From Prorocentrum cordatum (lineage: Eukaryota > Sar > Dinophyceae > Prorocentrales > Prorocentraceae): a stretch of DNA of 64,000 nucleotides. The notes beneath the pieces are model-generated. The model was not told where the DNA came from. It saw only the letters and a program-made list of their open reading frames with translations, and made no database searches. Below are positions 44,186 through 54,117 of the stretch, one piece after another. Made by a program: the position numbers and the translations under genes. The stretch covers positions 906,077 to 970,076 of the forward strand of contig CAUYUJ010016294.1 of NCBI GenBank assembly GCA_963575745.1, written 5' to 3'. The stretch's first letter is position 1; every line of letters begins with the position of its first letter.

Positions 44186-45115
44186 GCATCATCATCATCA
44201 TCGTCATCATCATCAGCATAAGCATCAGCATCAGCATCGTCATCTTCATCATCATCATTATCAGCATCCCTCTCCCTGGTCTTCCCCCCATCCTCCTCGT
44301 CCTCCCCACCCTCCTCCTCATCCTCCTCATCTTCATCTGACGTGCACCTCACGTCACCTCCGAAACAGCCCAAGAGTGCTCCAAGACGGCTCCAGGCGGC
44401 CTCCCGATTGCTCAAGAGGCCCCAAGAGGGCACAAAAAAACACCAAGAGACCGCCGAGGACGCCTTCCAGACTCCCAAATCCTTTGAACACTCAGGGGAA
44501 ATGTATGATTCTGGCCTTCTCCACTTTTCGATTCCGATGTTCTTCTGGCCGAGGTTTCAACATGGCCCCCAAGAGGCCCCCAAGATGCTCCCAAGAGGCC
44601 CCCCAAGCGGCCGCAAGAGGCTCCAACAGGCTCCCAAGAAGCCCCTCAGAGGCCCGAAGAGGCCACAGGAGATCCGAAAGAGGTTCCCAACAAGTTCCCA
44701 AGAGGCCCCAAAGAGCCCAAGGGAGGCCCCCGAGAGGACTCCAAGACGCCCCCCCAAAGGCCCTCAAGACCCCCCAAGATCCCTCCAAGAAGTCCCCAAG
44801 ATGCCCCCAAGAGGCCCCACGAGACCCCTGGTAATCACTCCGCGAGTCCCCGAGGGGCATCCAAGACGCCCCTGACTCACGACACAGGCACATATAGTGC
44901 TTGTACAGGTTTGTCTGTGTGTAACTGTACGTACATACGCATGTGTACGTACGCCGCGTAAGTGTTAGATGCATGCTACATGTATGTACGTATGCACGAT
45001 TGTACGCAGTCATGTATATACGTATGCTTCATGCACGCATGTATGTATACGTATGAATGCGTATGTAGGTACAAAGAAACAAAAACTCATGAGCCTGGCG
45101 AAAGACCCAACCCGC
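43165..45115. repeat. Right inverted arm
   Basis: Reverse-order match to the left arm. It runs GCATCGCGGCG patch 43178-43440, palindromic TCTTACGTAAGACG (43449-43462), ATC/ATG arrays 43490-43990 and 44104-44270, GCGTCAGGTAAGCT patch near 44050, CAAGAGGCCCC block 44350-44885, and a CA/TA tract to 45080. The outer end GCCTGGCGAAAGACCCAACC lies at 45096-45115. Confidence 0.75.
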
Positions 45116-45129
45116 GCTGGGGGCACACG

Positions 45130-45370
45130 CAGAAAATTCGAGACGAGCGACACTCTATTCAGGAACGCGCGCAGGGCTGTTTCGCAATACTCACAGGGGG
45201 CGCCCAAGACTGTCGTAAGGAATCAGGGCTGGCGTCTCACACATCCACGTCGGAATGCTGCAGAGAACCCGCGCTGGACTGTTTCGCAACGCCCCCAGGC
45301 GTGCTGGACGTTGTTAGAGACCCGGGCTGGAGTCTCATAGGACAACCCACGGCGGGCGCGCTCCAGCACA
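45130..45370. repeat. Satellite units outside the right arm
   Basis: Three to four diverged units related to the 55-bp satellite (GGCGCCCAAGACTGTCGTAA, AACCCGCGCTGGACTGTTTC) lie just beyond the right arm, next to the inverted 1-kb repeat. Confidence 0.6.
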
Positions 45371-45371
45371 T

Positions 45372-46421
45372 CCCCCTAATTAGCATTGCCTCCTCCTCCT
45401 GTTCCTCGCCCCATCCTCGCGTTCCCGCCGCTTCCCCTCCTCCTCTTCGCATTTACTCCCCCGCCGTTCCCCCTGGGAGCGACTTGGCGGGAATGGCCGT
45501 GGGGGTTTGTGGTCACTTGCCTTTGGGTCGTCCGCGGGGTCATCGTGGCGTTCGGAGGTCGCGTTTGAATTGCGGGGTGGTCTTGGTTTCTTCTTGGAGT
45601 CGCGGGGTCGTCCTGGGGCGCCTGATAAATGGGACAAGTCCTACTGGAGTCCCTTACCAGAGGCAACCTGCCCAACATTGGGGGCTCGGAGCAGCGGGGC
45701 CCCGCATTGACAGTCAGCGCGGGCCAGCGTGGCGCGAGCAGGCGCGATGCTACAACGGCGCTTTGGGGGATGTGCCGCAGTGGCGTTCGGAAGGGCAGGC
45801 ACAGATGCAACATTCTGCGGACAGAATCCGCTAACGGGGCGGTGTCTCTTGAGGTCATGCTGGGATCCTGGTGGAATAGATTAAAGAAGGGTCATATTGG
45901 GGTCATGGTCCAAAAATGCTTGTATGAGAAACTTGAGAAGCGGCTGTAACCAATCGAGTTTCGAAGCGCGCAGGAGGACAAAGATTCCGGCCCCTTTCGG
46001 CACCCGTGTTCGCGAACACCCAAAGGTGAAACATTTGGCCCCTTCGGGCCCTGAGCAAACACTTAAATCCGCACATCTGGCTCCCCGCTTTACGCGAGCC
46101 CCCGCCCAAACAAATGACTTTGCACACCGCCACTCATGTTTTCCATTCATGGTCCCGTTATCTTGGGATCTCGGGGTCGTCGTGGGAACGACTTGGGTCA
46201 TCTTCGAATGGTCTGTTGGTCTCGTTCGAGGTGGTCTCGGATGGTATCTTAATCGCACTGGGGTGTCATTGTCGATTCGGGGTCATCCACGCAGTCATGG
46301 GGTCAACTTGGGATCATACTGGTTTCGTTTCAGCGGGCATCTTGGGGTCATCTCGGGGTCGCGGGGTCGCAGAGGCGCCCAGGGCGGGGGCGAGCAAGAG
46401 ATTCTTAGATTCGAGCTAACC
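45372..46421 (-). repeat. 1-kb interspersed repeat, right member of the inverted pair
   Basis: Reverse-complement match to 20667-21680: GGGAGCGACTTGGCGGGAAT, TGGTCACTTGCCTTTGGGTC, GTCATGGGGTCAACTTGGGA. Spaced GGGGTC motifs. No ORF supported. 46421-46785 holds nothing recognisable apart from a short CTCCTC run. Confidence 0.7.
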
Positions 46422-46788
46422 GAAGGGCAAGAGGCCGGGGCTCGGGACTCGCGAACGAGCCAACCCGTCAGGGAACTAGCCCGCCATCAAGCTCGACAAA
46501 CGGACACGACGCAAACATTCCATTCAACACATCATTACAGGCGAGTCCCAGCACCCTCCTTCACTCTTTTCCCTTCTTCCTCCTCCTCCTCCTCCTCCTC
46601 CCGCTCCTCCGTCCGCACCATCATCATCCGTCCTATTCATTAGAAGCGGGCAGTAACTCAAGGAGGAGGATCACCAGGTTCGTGGAAGGCCGGCACTCTA
46701 CTGGAGAGGCGCGCTTCGCGGTGCCACGTGCTCTGCTGGTAGACGATCCTGCGTGGTTCCAGCTTGCTTGGTGAGGGCCTGGGACTAA

Positions 46789-47345
46789 AGGCCGACCTCT
46801 GCTCCGACCCCTCGGGTGGCAAGCTATATAATCGTCTGCAAATGTCGCTCGTCGAATTGTCTGGGGGCGACGTGTGCTCACTGCCGGCCTCTGCTCTGAC
46901 CCCTCGGGTGGATAGCTAAGCGTCTGCCGTTGCCTCTCGTCCAATTGTCTAGGGGCGACGCGTGCTGATCTGACCCCTCTGTCAGATGTTCTCACGTCCC
47001 CCTCGGCAAAGGTTGCGGCGGCGACCAGCCCACCGTGCTACGCGCCGCTGCTAGTGGTGCGGGCCCGCGGTAATCGCTGTCTTCGCGCTTGTGCGGTGGC
47101 TCTCTCTCTCTCTCTCTCTCTCTTTCGGAGCCGTCTGACTGCCCAGCATGCTCGTTGCGACGAGCAACCTGTACCGAAGGCCAGGGATCTCACGGCCAAC
47201 CTCTGATATGACCTCCGGGTGCCGAGCAGATTGTCTACCTGGTGTCTCTCGCCCAATCGTCTTGGGGCGACGCGTGCTCACTGCCAGCCTTTGCTCTGAC
47301 CCTTCGGGTAGCGAGCTGATATAATGTCCTTGGCTTTCGCATCCC
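46789..47345. repeat. ~90-bp tandem/dispersed repeat
   Basis: Units begin GCCgaCCTCTGCTCTGACCC at 46791, 46883, 47195 and 47283, with GGGGCGACGCGTGCTCACT tails; two units contain TATATAAT or GATATAAT. A (TC)n run is at 47100-47124. From 47345 to 47700 nothing is recognised. Confidence 0.7.
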
Positions 47346-47699
47346 CCCGACCGCCGAGTTGCCCGCCAACTTGCGCGCCCCTTGTCAGGTGGCCTGCGCC
47401 CGCTGGCAATCGTCGGTCCTCTTGCGTTCGTAGTGGCTCACTTTTGGGAGCCGCCTGACCTTCCAAATCCTCATTGGCGTCTGACCCTCCCTCGCGTGCG
47501 GTGCTGTGCCATCTGGTCGGCCGCCGTGTCGGTGAGGAAGAGAATTAAGGTTCTCTCGAGCGCCGTGACGTGCCACAGCGGAGCTTCGTCGGAGCCCCGA
47601 TGCGTTTGCATGGCGGCCAATCGTGGCGGACGAGAGGGAGAGGTAAGGGGTGAATGGCCTCGATCTTCGCCTACCCTCGCCTCCGCTCATGCTGCGTCA

Positions 47700-47833
47700 A
47701 ATGTTGTTAAAGACTATCCAGATCATCGTCGTCGTCAGCATCGACACCATAACTACCACCACCACCACCACCGTCAGAATCAGCATCGCCGTCGTCGTCG
47801 TCATCATCGTGACCCTCATGATCACCAGCATCG

Positions 47834-47884
<51 letters not shown>

Positions 47885-47943
47885 ATATCATCAGCATCAT
47901 CATCATCATCATCATCAGCATCAGCATCATCATCATCATCATT

Positions 47944-47999
<56 letters not shown>

Positions 48000-48369
48000 A
48001 ATCAGCATCATCATCAGCATCATCATCCTTATCCTTATCCTCATCCTCATCCTCATCCTCCTCCTCCTCCTCCTCCTCATCATCATCATCATCATCATTA
48101 TCACAATCATATTATTCATGATCATAAGCATCGTCATCAACAGCATCAGCCGCATCATCGTCAGCATCAGCATCATGACCATGATCCTCAACATCAGTAT
48201 CATGATCATCAGCATCATCAGAATCATCAGCATCATCGTCATCATCAGCATCGTCAGCAGCATCAGCAGCCTCATCAGCAGCATCAGCATCATAATCTTC
48301 ATCATCAGGATCATCATCATCAACAACAGAATCAGCAGCATCATTATCAGCATCATCATCATCAGTATC

Positions 48370-48401
<32 letters not shown>

Positions 48402-48407
48402 CATCAG

Positions 48408-48466
<59 letters not shown>

Positions 48467-49545
48467 GCAGCATCATCATCGTCAGCATCACCATGATCAT
48501 CAACATCATCAGTATCATCATTATCATCATTATCATCAGTATCAAAATCATCGTCATCATCATCAGCAGCACATCGTCATCATCATCATCAGCATCAGCA
48601 TCACCAGCCTCAGCATCATCATCGTCATCATCAGCAGCACCAGCATCATCACCATCATCAGCATCACCATGATCATCAGCATCATCATCATTAGCAGCAG
48701 CAGCATCATCATCATCATCGTCATCAGCATCCGCATCATCATCATCAACGTCATCAGCACCATCATCATCAACATCATCATCATCAACAACAACATCATC
48801 CTGATCATCATCATCAATACCAGCATCCTCACCATGCCCAACAACACCAGCAGCACCATCATCATCATCATCACCATCATCATCGTCGTCATCATCAGCG
48901 GCACGAGCATCGTCATCAAAATCGCAATCGTCATCGTCATCTGCCATATCAGAACCCTCGCCCTCAACATCTTCATCGTCATCATCATCAGCAGCAGTGT
49001 CACCATCATTGGATCAGCATCAGCAGCATCACCGTCATCGGAATCACCATCATCATCATCATCAGCATCATCATCATAATCTTCATCATCGTCATCATCA
49101 TCCTCACCATCATCATCAGCATCATCATCATTATCATCATAATCTCCATCATCATCATCATCATCATCATCGTCATCCTCGCCATCATCATCAGCATCAG
49201 CATCACCCTCAGTAATATCAGCATAGTCAGCATCACCATCATACGAATCAGAATCCTCCTCCTCGTCATCATCATCACCACCATCAGCATCAGCATCATC
49301 AATATCATCATCATCATCACCATCCGAATCAGCATAGACATCATCATCATCAGCATATCAGCATCATCAGCATCATCATCATCACCCGCATCATCATCAG
49401 TATCATCCGCATCATCATATTAGTCTGATTCATCATCATCGCCGTCGTCGCCGCCGCCGCCGTCGCCTTCAGCTCCATCATCCGCATCATCACCACCACC
49501 ACCACCACAACCATCCTCAACATCATCATCATCGTCGTCGTCATT
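47700..49545. repeat. 1.85-kb (ATC)n-dominated array
   Basis: Interrupted ATC/AGC trinucleotides with stretches of pure (ATC)n at 47830-47880 and 47945-48000. Frames of 340-565 codons rich in His, Ile, Met or Asp are artefacts of the repeat. Confidence 0.95.
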
Positions 49546-49749
49546 CTCGGGCTCCCGTTTCCTCCTCCTCCTCCTACACCCTACTCCATTCCCTCCGCCA
49601 TACCGCCTCTTCCGCCCTTCCTCGTCCCTCCTCGTGTTGTTATGTTTCCTTCTCTGCCAATTCCTTCCCCATCCTCGTCCCTTCCACCCTTCGTTCCCCT
49701 GTCTCCCTCCCTGTTCCTTCTACAACCCAATCCCTCCCCTCCTTTTCAC

Positions 49750-49851
49750 AGGAGGCGTGTCCTTCGCCTCATCCTTCTTGTCCTCCTTGGGCGCCTCTGG
49801 GGGCTTTGGCTTCGGCTCCTTGAGGATGTCGTCTGCGAATTGGGCGAGGTC
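49750..49851 (-). CDS. Exon: Hsp110/Grp170-type chaperone, C-terminal tail start
   Basis: After TTCGCAG at 49852-49858 the minus strand reads 34 codons: DLAQFADDILKEPKPKPPEA then PKEDKKDEAKDTPP. It is followed by GTGAAAAGG, a candidate GT donor. It continues the exon at 50632 in phase 0. The continuous reading ...ADMDQKNK+DLAQFADDILKE matches the helix preceding the Lys/Pro tail of Hsp110 and Grp170 family proteins. These proteins act as nucleotide-exchange factors for Hsp70 in the cytosol or ER. The compartment cannot be decided from this fragment. Confidence 0.55.
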
Positions 49852-50631
49852 CTGCGAACGCCATACGAGGTTCTACCCAAGAGAGAAAAAGAAGGGGGCG
49901 GATTTGAGGATCAGCCGAAAAATGTTCAGGATCGCTTGGAGGGGTCAGCGTGTTCTTATGAGGGGGCTTCGGCGACAATCGGCGTCATGCCTGTCTTATC
50001 CCCACTCCCTTGCTGGACAACCAACCGGTTACGGGTACCATCCAGCTGCCGTCGTTCTAGCCCGCACTCGCGACGTGAGCAGTGCCTGCTGCGGTGTCCT
50101 CAGCGCTGCCCCTTTGCTGTCGGAGGAAAGAGGGCAAGAATGACAAATGTCATATTCCAGCCAATGCAAGCCCTTGCGGCATCCCTGCAAAATGATCTGG
50201 CGGCGCAAAGCCAAAAACCTAGCCGCGCTCGGCACGCGTTTCTGGCCCAGCGGGACCAAGGGATGCCCCGTGAGCGGGCAGGCAAGCCGACGTCCTTGCA
50301 TGATGAGTGGAAAGACTCGCTGCCCTGGCTGACCTGACCGCGCTTGGGGCGCGCCCCTGGCCCAGACGGGCGAGAAGCTCCCTGGTCAGTGGGCAAGGAG
50401 GCCACCTATTCTTCCCGTGAGCGATAAGGCCCGCCACTCTGGCTGCCACGGCTGGGAGAAGGAAGCAGGAGGAAGCAGGAGGAGGGGAGGAGGAGGAGGA
50501 GGAGGAGGAGGAGGAGGCCGAGGACGAGGTTCGAACGCCACAGGTGTTTTCCAAAGGTTTGCTCAACGCAACAAGGAAAAGGAGGAGGAGGACAGCAAGG
50601 AGGGAAGAGCGAAGAGAGATGTCAGGTCGTC
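49852..50631 (-). other. Intron of the chaperone gene with internal tandem repeat
   Basis: Inferred intron of 780 bp with GA donor (AAG|GACGACCTG) and AG acceptor (TTCGCAG|GACCTC). GACCT appears at both ends, as a short direct repeat. Inside, two ~120-bp diverged units lie at about 50222-50340 and 50341-50440 (TCTGGCCCAGCGGGACCA and CCTGGCCCAGACGGGCGA). There is also an AGG-rich run (50460-50520). No other coding sequence. Confidence 0.45.
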
Positions 50632-50742
50632 CTTGTTTTTCTGGTCCATGTCGGCACAGACAAGAATCGGCCTCTCGTGCTTGGCCATCCCCGCCTGCTT
50701 TGTCTCCAGGTCCTTCAGCCACGACATGGTCTTGTCGCATTC
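50632..50742 (-). CDS. Exon: Hsp110/Grp170-type chaperone, C-terminal helical region
   Basis: 37 codons: ECDKTMSWLKDLETKQAGMA then KHERPILVCADMDQKNK. It is preceded by a pyrimidine-rich tract and an AG at 50744-50743. The WL..KQ..M..HE.PIL..ADM..K pattern aligns well with the C-terminal helical bundle of Hsp110/Grp170 proteins (family knowledge, not a search). Codon use and lack of repeats set it apart from everything around it. Confidence 0.6.
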
Positions 50743-50839
50743 CTCACGGACGAGGAGCAGCAGGATGCAAGAAGAGGCACGATGATGTAGGCTCTATCAG
50801 AATCGCCTCTCGGAGGGTCTGGGAGGACACTCGGGGTTG

Positions 50840-50988
50840 AGGGGGACGGACTCGTTGCCAGCCTCCTTGCCCTCATCCCCCTCCTTGTCATCCTTTTCCT
50901 CCGCCACATCCTCCTCCTCCTCCGCCACCTCCTTCTCCTTCTCATCATCACCATCACCATCATAATCCTGGTTATCCCCCTCTTCCCC
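50840..50988 (-). CDS. Possible acidic exon upstream of the chaperone exons
   Basis: After CCTCCTGTTAG the minus strand opens at 50988 with GEEGDNQDYDGDGDDEKEKE and continues Glu/Asp/Lys-rich to GKEAGNES near 50845. Hsp110-class proteins have an acidic loop before the C-terminal helices, which would fit the order. However, about 100 or more intervening residues are not found, the 3' splice boundary is unclear, and the sequence is partly GAG/GAT repetitive. Confidence 0.3.
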
Positions 50989-51239
50989 CTAACAGGAGGG
51001 TGAATGAAAATGCCGATATATTTGGGTTACTAAACTACCCTATATCCACCACCGCGCCGCTGGGCAAGGAGTGGGCGTGCCCTCAGGACCTGGGCCCACT
51101 CCTTTTACGCCTCAATCCTCACTCCTGAGGACTGTCTCTGGGGGGCCCGGGCCCCTCGCTCTCAAATCTCCTTGGGGCTTGGCGCGTGCCCCCTGGAGTG
51201 TCCTGCGTGCCCGCTGGGCTTTGCCAAGTCGTGGCGCGT

Positions 51240-51352
51240 GAATTTCTCTGGCCCGCGAGGGCCCCAAGACGGGCCAAGACGGCCCCTAAGCGGCCGAAGG
51301 ATCGGCCAAAGACGCCCAAGATGTCCTCACGATGGCCGAAGAGGCCTCCAAA
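51240..51352. repeat. Short CAAGANGGCC block next to copy B
   Basis: CCCCAAGACGGGCCAAGACG-type motifs run up to the start of the homology between copies A and B. 51000-51240 is unassigned. Confidence 0.6.
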
Positions 51353-51790
51353 GTTTGGAGGGGTCTGGGAGGCCCAACCAGAAGCTTCGCCTAAGGCAAA
51401 GTCCATATCCAACTCTGCTGTACCGTAGTAACGATAGTCCCAGACGCGGGAGGTCGTCGCGGGAACGACGGGCCATCTCAAGCGATGATGTGTTCGGTCC
51501 CAGTGGCAAGTAGTGCGCATCGCGATGAGACACAACCATACGTTGGCGGTCAGCCGCTTGAGCCCAAGCGGCCGCGGACAAACGCTCCATACATTTCGCC
51601 CTTGTCCCAACTCACCTTTAGTCGGGAGGAGACGAAGCGTGAGTCCGCCACCACTATACAGTAAACGCTACATGTACAAAAGGCAGCAAAAGGCAGGTTC
51701 ATAAGGAAGGTGAACCCGCACGCAAGTGTTCTTGCACGCAAGTTGCCTTGCGAGCATACCGCTGTATAAGCGAGTGCTACTCAGGCGGCC
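51353..51790 (-). other. 3' untranslated end of copy B
   Basis: Matches A 21680-22114. The terminal hairpin is degraded (GCTTCGCCTAAGGCAAAGT), while the internal one is better here: GCCGCTTGAGCCCAAGCGGC (51554-51573) forms a near-perfect stem. Confidence 0.55.
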
Positions 51791-52560
51791 TCAGAAAATG
51801 TTGTCTGGTTGGCCTGATACGGAGTACGACGTTTTAAGTCATGCTTGAAGGATCGCGTTCCTCCCATGCCCTGTAGGAGCATATACCTGTCAATGCTCCA
51901 CTTTGTGTGACCGTCCGCAGAGCGTCACACCACTGAATACTATGCAAGAGACTCGCTCCATCATCTGTCGTATCCAACTGATGTGTCCTAGAAGTGTACA
52001 TTCGGTCGGTTGCTTCTCAGGTCTGTGCTTGACAAGGACTTGAAGACATATTCGGCATGTATGGTCAAAGTGACCTTCACGCTTAGGCCACCCATCTCCA
52101 GTACGTATTTCAACTGCGTGGTTGTCGGTGGTCCTGCGTGGAGTTCGTGCATAGTAACGATCGTGGGATAGCAGTCCTCCAAGTTGCGGGTTGCTGCTAG
52201 TGTTTCTGCTGAGTGGCTTGAGCGGACAGTACGCATCGATCAGATGGACGACAGGCGTCCCAGCTGGCGTGTTTCCACGCCGTAGCAGGTTTGCCCCGCG
52301 GATACAATAGCCTTTGACCTCGTCATCGGCATCACCACTAAGACGACGATAGCCAGAGTCACTGTGACAGGTCAACTTCGCCCGTTGGAGTCATCGATCG
52401 GTAGACGATCTTTTTAGGGCAGGCCTGCAGTTTCCTGGTAATCGCGCTCAGTCGTCGCACCTGTGTATTGGTCGTTTCTTGGACAGGTTGTAGATAGACC
52501 ACACATACCATCAACCGCACCTGCGTGATTAAAGCGTAAGCCAATTAGCCTCTGAGGCCG
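51790..52560 (-). pseudogene. RNase H module of copy B
   Basis: RRLSAITRKLQACPKKIVYR, MTPTGEVDLSQ, GDADDEVKGYCIRGANLLRR, AETLAATRNLEDCYPTIVTM and LTIHAEYVFKSL. The catalytic Asp of the DA motif is His here (TIHAEY). The C-terminal tail is frameshifted. Not functional. Confidence 0.7.
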
Positions 52561-53440
52561 ACACAAATGTCAGTAACCATATTCGATGCTTTGGCGTCGG
52601 CGCCTGCGCCTGTGAGCACAAGATGTTGTCTAGGAGGGAGCTGTTTGATGTATTCATCTTGATCCAGTGAAACGTTACCGCCCCCATCCTTGGTGCATCT
52701 CACAGCAGAACCGGTATGCGTGTCTTAGTTGAGCTTACACTTACCAATAGTGTCTTCGACGCACTTGACGCACTTGTCGATGGTGTCCTAAGTACCGCCC
52801 ATATCGATATCATCAATATGCTTGGCTGTGAGAAGGATACCGCTCGCCTCGAACTCCTCGTCGTAGGACGTGGGTCTGAGACCGAAGCCTCTCGTGGTCT
52901 CTCTGAGCTTCAGTGGGAAGGCTCTGGGTGCATCCTTGGCGCCGGCGCCTGCTGGCTCGGGGCGCTGCAAGCAGCGCTTCGACTCATCGCAGCGCTCGAA
53001 TCCAGGGAGGGATCGAAGCACCGACGCTGATCCAGGTGGCAAGGTGAAGCATACCACGCGTTTCTTCTCACCGGTTGCCTCAGCAAGCCCCCATGCAGGT
53101 TAACGCTCTCAGGAAAGCCACGCTGATGTCAAGGGAAGCAATGATCCATTACTTCTTGCACGCTGCCGCGCTTGCGAGAAATCTCTGACTTGACCGCCGC
53201 GCTGTTCCTGAGATTGTTTCCGCGTCGAGAGCCGCGGGGCCCATGGAACCCAAAAGTACCGTGCGTCACCTGATGGCATGCTCCACAACGCCCTTTTCGT
53301 TTACTACGAACTTCCACGTATATACGCACCTCGTAGTCATGATGCCTGACATCTTAGATATATCTTGCATCTCGAAGCACTCGTTGTCAAACCACGTCTT
53401 GAGTTCAGTACATAAGTCCTTTGATACCGCAAGTGCATTC
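52560..53440 (-). pseudogene. Reverse transcriptase module of copy B
   Basis: VCFTLPPGSASVLRSLPGFE, GAGAKDAPRAFPLKLRETTR, FGLRPTSYDEEFEASG and LTAKHIDDIDMGGT (HIDD at 52809-52820). The upstream part with the DVNMAF-equivalent is broken by stops between 53.05 and 53.25 kb; TRCVYTWKFVVNEKGVVEHA precedes it. Confidence 0.75.
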
Positions 53441-54066
53441 GCTTGAATGTCGGCCTTCGCGAAGAGGCCGTTCCCCTTGACGACTACAGCTCGTTTTGCG
53501 GCAGCTACACGTACTCGAATGGTGGTCACACGGTTGAAATCAAATATCCTATGTCGTTGTTCGGATAGGACTACCTTTGACATTTCTGCTGTAAAGCAGA
53601 GTTCTTTATATACACCGTTTTCGTCCGAGTCCAATCCGTAAATATCGTTTTTTTTGCGCCCGTGGAACATAGCGAAGCATGATACGTCTCCGCGATGTCG
53701 GAGTCGCCTGGATGGCCCCGCGCAGGCAGGTGCCCCCGCTGTTCTTCAGCTACCGTGACCAGCAAACTGTTGTCAGTGATCCTATGTGTGGGTACAGCGC
53801 AAGAGTCATCTAATGAAGTTCCTACAATAATTCCATTTCTGCAGGTCCATGATATCTGCCTCAAGGTCCGCTTCGGATTTCATAGATCGTAGAGGGCCGT
53901 CCATCCTCCTGTGGTGGTTCGGCTTCTGGGGCCCCCCTGGCGATGCTGTCTTGTGTCGGTACGTCAGCCAGCTCCTCAAACTTCGCCATGTCTTGGTCGA
54001 AGCCCGCTTGAGATTTAGCGGCTTCTTGGCGCTGGATGATCCTCGAATGTGCTGATCCGGTTATAT
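53440..54066 (-). pseudogene. Integrase-RT linker of copy B
   Basis: FTAEMSKVVLSEQRHRIFDF, GLFAKADIQANALAVSKDLC and VTVAEEQRGHLPARGHPG, collinear with A 23700-24390. Ends at a TA/CA microsatellite. Confidence 0.6.
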
Positions 54067-54117
54067 CATCTATATATATATATACACATATATATACATA
54101 TATATACACATATATTC
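54067..54117. repeat. TA/CA microsatellite inside copy B
   Basis: Run of TATATATACACATA units absent from copy A at this position (A has GATCATCCTTGAATGTG..TCAAATTG). Confidence 0.9.

Larger units (their letters stand above)
38677..45115. mobile_element. Foldback-like structure with 1.9-kb inverted arms
   Basis: Left arm 38677-40575 and right arm 43165-45115 carry the same ordered blocks in opposite orientation: GGGTTGGGTC.TTCGCCAGGC end, CA/TA-rich tract, GGCCTCTTGG block, GATGAGGACGAGG patch, ATC array, TTACCTGACGAAGG-type patch, second ATC array, TTACGTAAGACGT palindromic patch, and CATCGCGGCG repeats. The core is a ~55-bp satellite. No transposase is visible. The architecture resembles Foldback (FB) elements, but homology to them is not claimed. 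Confidence 0.7.

Noticed and set aside
47382-49079. 565-codon His-rich frame, with Ile- and Met-rich frames in the same place
   Set aside because: Translation of an ATC array; no conserved non-repeat segment.
50340-50785. Protein-coding frames on the plus strand opposite the chaperone exons
   Set aside because: They lie over an AGG-rich run and the antisense of the exons; the minus-strand reading is the conserved one.
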